From NCBI GenBank assembly GCA_013329575.1, contig DUJX01000023.1:1-8662 (forward strand): a stretch of 8,662 nucleotides of DNA, written 5' to 3'. The stretch is from Halobacteria archaeon (GTDB taxonomy: Archaea; Halobacteriota; Methanoliparia; Methanoliparales; Methanoliparaceae). Below are positions 6,181 through 8,662 of this stretch, one piece after another. The first letter of the stretch is position 1. Each line of letters begins with the position of its first letter. The position numbers and the translations under genes were made by a program. Under the pieces are notes generated by a model. That model saw nothing but the letters and a program-made list of their open reading frames with translations. It did not search any database and had not been told where the DNA came from.

Positions 6181-6272
6181 AAAAACCTCTTCTTTAATCT
6201 TCCTATTCTATATCATTCTATACTTAAAAGATATATATGCTTAACAGATTTTAAAATGTTTATGCTAAGTTC
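6181..6272 (+). terminator. Convergent spacer with pyrimidine-rich tract, likely termination region
   Basis: This 92-nt spacer lies between the stops of prefoldin beta (+) and pdxT (-). The plus strand is C/T-rich at about 6186-6215, the kind of U-rich tract at which archaeal RNA polymerase ends transcripts. A short hairpin CTAAG-TT-CTTAG sits at the pdxT stop (about 6265-6276), and a palindrome ATTTTAAAAT lies at 6248-6257. No strong GC stem is present. No gene is seen here. Confidence 0.35.
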
Positions 6273-6872
6273 TTAGTCCTTATTTTTAAGATTGGATCTC
6301 ACCAGTTTTAGGAATATATCATGAAAGGTAAGATCATTTGACAATTCTGGGTGAAAACAAAGCCCTATAACATTTTTCTCCATTACAGCTATTGGGTTAT
6401 TATTATACTTTGCCAATACGGTCACATTATTACCCACTTTTTTTATCACCGGCGCTCTTATAAAGACTGCATTAAACATCTTCTTACAATCATTATAATT
6501 TAGACAGACCTCTGTCTCGAAAGACTCCTTTTGTCTTCCGTATGAGTTTCGCTCTACACAAATATCGAGCAACCCAATAAGATCGTCTCTTTCTTCCCTA
6601 TAGACCTCTTTGGATAGCAATATCAACCCGGCACAAGTCCCCATGATAGGTTTTCCACTCATACCAAAATCTTTTATCTCATCAAACATTCCTTTCTTCT
6701 TCAACCCTTTCCCGATGGTAGTACTCTCCCCACCAGGAATAACAATCCCGTCACAGTAGGAGACCATACCAGCGTCTTTTATCCGGACTATGTCGATATG
6801 ATCATCCAACAATTTAAACATGTTTAAATGCTCATCAACATCGCCCTGAATATCTATAACTCCGATCCTCAC
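6273..6872 (-). CDS. pdxT: Pyridoxal 5'-phosphate synthase glutaminase subunit PdxT
   Basis: 199-residue class I glutamine amidotransferase that hydrolyses glutamine and passes ammonia to PdxS for PLP synthesis. Key residues are all visible: the nucleophile C80 in GTCAGLI, and H174 and E176 in CFHPEL. The family motifs IPGGEST (45-51) and IGVIDIQGDVDEH (3-15) are also present. The gene starts at GTG (complement 6872-6870), 7 nt after the pdxS stop, with AAGGA just upstream, so the two subunits are co-translated from one transcript. The length is normal for the family, and there is no sign of damage. Confidence 0.96.
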   Translation of the reverse strand: MRIGVIDIQGDVDEHLNMFKLLDDHIDIVRIKDAGMVSYCDGIVIPGGESTTIGKGLKKKGMFDEIKDFGMSGKPIMGTCAGLILLSKEVYREERDDLIGLLDICVERNSYGRQKESFETEVCLNYNDCKKMFNAVFIRAPVIKKVGNNVTVLAKYNNNPIAVMEKNVIGLCFHPELSNDLTFHDIFLKLVRSNLKNKD

Positions 6873-6879
6873 TTAATCC

Positions 6880-7779
6880 TTAGAGCCCACTCGTCTGTAG
6901 CATCTCTTTATCACTCAAACTATCTATATCTATTCCTTTCATTGGTTCACCGAGCCCCTTAGATATTTGTACAAGTTTTTTAGGATCGTCATAGAACTCA
7001 ACCGCACCTACTATTGCCTCTGCCATCCTCTGGGGATTCTCTGATTTAAATATGCCTGAACCGACAAAAACTCCGTCTGCACCAAGTTTCATCATTAAAA
7101 CTGCATCAGCCGGTGTCGCAATGCCACCCGCAGCAAAATTAACGACAGGAAGCCTTTGTAACGTTGCGGTCTCTTTGACAAGTTCAAACGGTGCCTTTAT
7201 CTCGTACGCGACAACACGAAGTTCCTCATCGTTCTTTCCTTTTAAAGAGCGAACCTCGCCCATAATTGCTTTAAAATGTCTGACAGCTTCTCTAACATCT
7301 CCTGTTCCAGCCTCACCTTTGGTTCTTACCATTGCAGCACCCTCGTCTATCCTGCGTAATGCTTCTCCAAGATTTCTGGCACCACAGACAAAAGGAACTT
7401 TAAACCTTTTCTTTTCGATATGGTCATCATCCGCGGGAGTCAAGACTTCCGACTCATCTATCATGTCCACGCCCAATGCTTCCAAAATTTCAGCCTCGGC
7501 AAAATGCCCAATCCTAACTTTTGCCATTACGGGAATAGTAACGGCGTTCATGATCTCTTCGATTATTGCAGGATCTGCCATTCGTGCAACACCGCCTGCT
7601 TTTCTAATATCTGCAGGAACTGCATGTAGTGCCATGACAGCAATAGCTCCAGCTTTTTCTGCGATAATCGCCTGTTCGGCACTGACTACATCCATAATGA
7701 CGCCGCCTTTCTGCATTTTAGCAAAACCAAGTTTTATTAGGTCTGTTCCAAATCTTAGGTTTTCTAATTTTTTATCCAT
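6880..7779 (-). CDS. pdxS: Pyridoxal 5'-phosphate synthase lyase/synthase subunit PdxS
   Basis: 299 residues from the preferred ATG. PdxS is a TIM-barrel enzyme that builds PLP from ribose 5-phosphate, glyceraldehyde 3-phosphate and PdxT-derived ammonia in a 12+12 complex (the DXP-independent route). The sequence is highly conserved: [12 protein letters not shown] with D30, [11 protein letters not shown] with K87 (Schiff-base lysine, K81 in Bacillus), [10 protein letters not shown] with K154 (K149 in Bacillus), and [14 protein letters not shown] and [12 protein letters not shown] for phosphate binding. An ATG 9 nt further upstream (7788) would give 302 residues, but it lies inside the Shine-Dalgarno-like AAGGATGAT (7784-7792), so 7779 is favoured; the resulting start [12 protein letters not shown] also fits the family. 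Upstream is the divergent promoter region shared with polX. Confidence 0.97.
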   Translation of the reverse strand: MDKKLENLRFGTDLIKLGFAKMQKGGVIMDVVSAEQAIIAEKAGAIAVMALHAVPADIRKAGGVARMADPAIIEEIMNAVTIPVMAKVRIGHFAEAEILEALGVDMIDESEVLTPADDDHIEKKRFKVPFVCGARNLGEALRRIDEGAAMVRTKGEAGTGDVREAVRHFKAIMGEVRSLKGKNDEELRVVAYEIKAPFELVKETATLQRLPVVNFAAGGIATPADAVLMMKLGADGVFVGSGIFKSENPQRMAEAIVGAVEFYDDPKKLVQISKGLGEPMKGIDIDSLSDKEMLQTSGL

Positions 7780-7812
7780 TTGAATCATCCTTTTAAACTC
7801 ATAACTAATATT

Positions 7813-7838
7813 TTTATGGTATATCTCATTTATGGTAT
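7813..7838. repeat. Short tandem repeat TTTATGGTAT in the pdxS leader
   Basis: Two exact copies of TTTATGGTAT (7813-7822 and 7829-7838) occur 16 bp apart, followed by related tails (ATCTCA and CGATATCA). They lie between the proposed pdxS TATA box and its start codon, where a bound protein could block transcription. In such AT-rich DNA the repeat may be chance; its role as an operator is speculation. Confidence 0.3.
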
Positions 7839-7861
7839 CGATATCATTATTCTCATATAGA

Positions 7862-7870
7862 TATATTAAA
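7862..7870 (-). promoter_or_regulatory. Candidate TATA box of pdxST
   Basis: On the minus strand this reads TTTAATATA, close to the archaeal box A consensus TTTAWATA, with an A-rich stretch upstream where a BRE would lie. Transcription would begin near 7841 and give a leader of roughly 60 nt before ATG 7779. This is inferred from sequence and spacing only. Confidence 0.4.
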
Positions 7871-7898
7871 TTTTTTTAAAGGAAATTTAATATAATAA

Positions 7899-7906
7899 TT
7901 TATATA
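7899..7906 (+). promoter_or_regulatory. Candidate TATA box of polX
   Basis: TTTATATA is an exact match to the archaeal box A consensus. Transcription starting about 25 nt downstream, near 7928, would leave a leader of about 20 nt before ATG 7951. With the pdxS box at 7862-7870 on the other strand it forms a back-to-back divergent promoter. Confidence 0.45.
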
Positions 7907-7950
7907 ACTTTTAATACGATATCTATAAAATAAAAGAATAAAAAGATTAA

Positions 7951-8662
7951 ATGACAAAAAATAAAGAGTTAGCAGAGATTTTTGACAATATGGCTAACAT
8001 CCTTGAATTTAACGGCGAAAGCCCTTTCAAAGTTACCGCATATAGGAAAGCCGCTGGCATCATCAGTAATTTATCTCAAGATATAGAAAAGATTGCAAAA
8101 GACGGAAGATTAGAAGATATACCAGGAATTGGAAGATCCATTGCTGGTAAAATAGAAGAATACTTGAATACAGGCGAGATCAAAGCATATAAAAAGGCTG
8201 CTTCAGACTTGCCTGAGGGCATCATAAGATTGATGGATATTCAAGGAATCGGCCCAAAAACGCTCCGTTTGATCTACGAAAGGCTGAACGTTAGAACCTT
8301 AGATGACCTTAAAAGGGTTATAGAAGATGGGAGCCTTGCTACTCTTCCTTTGATGGGAGAAAAACGTGTTGAAAATATAAAGAAGAGCATCGAGTTTTTA
8401 GATAAGACAAAAGGAAGATTGCTTATACACGATGCGTTAATGCTTGCAGAAGAAGTGATAAGTTATCTAAATAATACAAAAGATAAAGATCGAATAATAG
8501 CGATTGCAGGATCGTTAAGAAGAAAAAAAGAGACTATTGGAGATATAGATCTTATTGCATGCTATGATGATAAAAACAATCTTATTGAACGTTTTATTAA
8601 TATACCGATAATAGAACGAGTAATTGCTGCTGGTACAACAAAAGGATCTGTCGTTATAAAAG
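7951..8662 (+). CDS. polX: PolX-type DNA polymerase/phosphoesterase (Pol beta family), N-terminal part, 3' end outside window
   Basis: 237 codons of an open gene running off the window. PolX enzymes are gap-filling repair polymerases; prokaryotic members usually carry a C-terminal PHP phosphoesterase domain, which would lie beyond the edge here. The N-terminal 8-kDa-like domain starts ELAEIFDNMANILEFNGESP with AYRKAAGII. Three helix-hairpin-helix-like segments follow: DIPGIGRSIAGKIEEYL (56-72), DIQGIGPKTLRLIYERL (96-112) and TLPLMGEKRVENIKKSI (131-147). The nucleotidyltransferase motif AGSLRRKKETIGDIDLIA (186-203) supplies GS (187-188) and the metal-binding pair D198 and D200. The third aspartate should come just after the window. 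ATG 7951 fits the family's N-terminus and lacks a clear Shine-Dalgarno sequence. No functional link to pdxST is evident. Confidence 0.92.
   Translation, partial: MTKNKELAEIFDNMANILEFNGESPFKVTAYRKAAGIISNLSQDIEKIAKDGRLEDIPGIGRSIAGKIEEYLNTGEIKAYKKAASDLPEGIIRLMDIQGIGPKTLRLIYERLNVRTLDDLKRVIEDGSLATLPLMGEKRVENIKKSIEFLDKTKGRLLIHDALMLAEEVISYLNNTKDKDRIIAIAGSLRRKKETIGDIDLIACYDDKNNLIERFINIPIIERVIAAGTTKGSVVIK

Noticed and set aside
6181..6272. Small RNA or extra small gene in the convergent spacer
   Set aside because: No open frame with a start signal, no promoter-like element and no stable stem; it looks like an ordinary end region for two converging transcripts.
7052..7783. A 243-codon open frame on the plus strand opposite pdxS
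   Set aside because: It lies entirely antisense to the strongly conserved pdxS, has low-complexity Ala/Ser/Pro composition and resembles no family I know; it is a by-product of pdxS codon use.
7780..7788. ATG 7788 as the pdxS start
   Set aside because: It lies within the AAGGATGAT Shine-Dalgarno-like sequence, leaving no spacing; ATG 7779 has proper spacing and fits the family N-terminus.
1..8662. CRISPR arrays, insertion sequences, tRNA or rRNA genes, prophage or defence genes
   Set aside because: No regularly spaced repeats, terminal inverted repeats, transposase motifs or tRNA-like cloverleaf sequences were seen; nearly all of the window is accounted for by housekeeping genes.

Overview
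The window is archaeal DNA of low GC content. It is dominated by one long plus-strand gene train that matches the classic archaeal exosome/proteasome superoperon: the 3' end of ribosomal protein L15e, RNase P subunits Rpp30 and Pop5, proteasome alpha subunit, SBDS/Sdo1, exosome subunits Rrp4, Rrp41 and Rrp42, ribosomal protein L37Ae, RNA polymerase subunit RpoP, KEOPS subunit Pcc1 and prefoldin beta. The proteasome alpha sequence (for example GVVLLVDKRITS, FETDPSGAL) reads most like the Methanosarcinales/ANME/Archaeoglobales side of the Euryarchaeota (Halobacteriota). That placement comes from memory of the family and is not a tree. Codon use leans to AGA/AGG (Arg) and ATA (Ile), and coding strands are purine-rich.

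Layout. Positions 1-6180 (+) hold twelve tightly packed genes, the first cut by the window edge. Most junctions overlap by a few bases (ATGA, GTGA) or are separated by 0-16 nt. Longer spacers occur before psmA (49 nt), before L37Ae (62 nt) and before prefoldin beta (65 nt), and could hold internal promoters. Positions 6181-6272 are a convergent spacer. Positions 6273-7779 (-) are the pyridoxal phosphate synthase pair pdxS-pdxT, transcribed toward the superoperon. Positions 7780-7950 are an AT-rich divergent promoter region with a TATA-like box for each side and a short tandem repeat on the pdxS side. From 7951 (+) to the window end lies the N-terminal 237 residues of a PolX-type (Pol beta family) DNA polymerase.

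How the genes fit together. The superoperon groups tRNA 5' processing (RNase P), RNA 3' degradation and tailing (exosome), ribosome assembly (SBDS, L15e, L37Ae), transcription (RpoP), tRNA t6A modification (KEOPS Pcc1), co-translational folding (prefoldin) and protein degradation (proteasome). Adjacent genes often encode direct partners: Rpp30 with Pop5, and Rrp4 with Rrp41 and Rrp42. pdxS and pdxT encode the two subunits of one enzyme.

I did not find an undescribed multi-gene system: the architecture is known. The most unusual local signal is prefoldin beta, which has no ATG, GTG or TTG at its expected N-terminus and appears to start at ATT behind a very strong Shine-Dalgarno sequence. RpoP appears to start at TTG and SBDS at GTG, both also behind good Shine-Dalgarno sequences.
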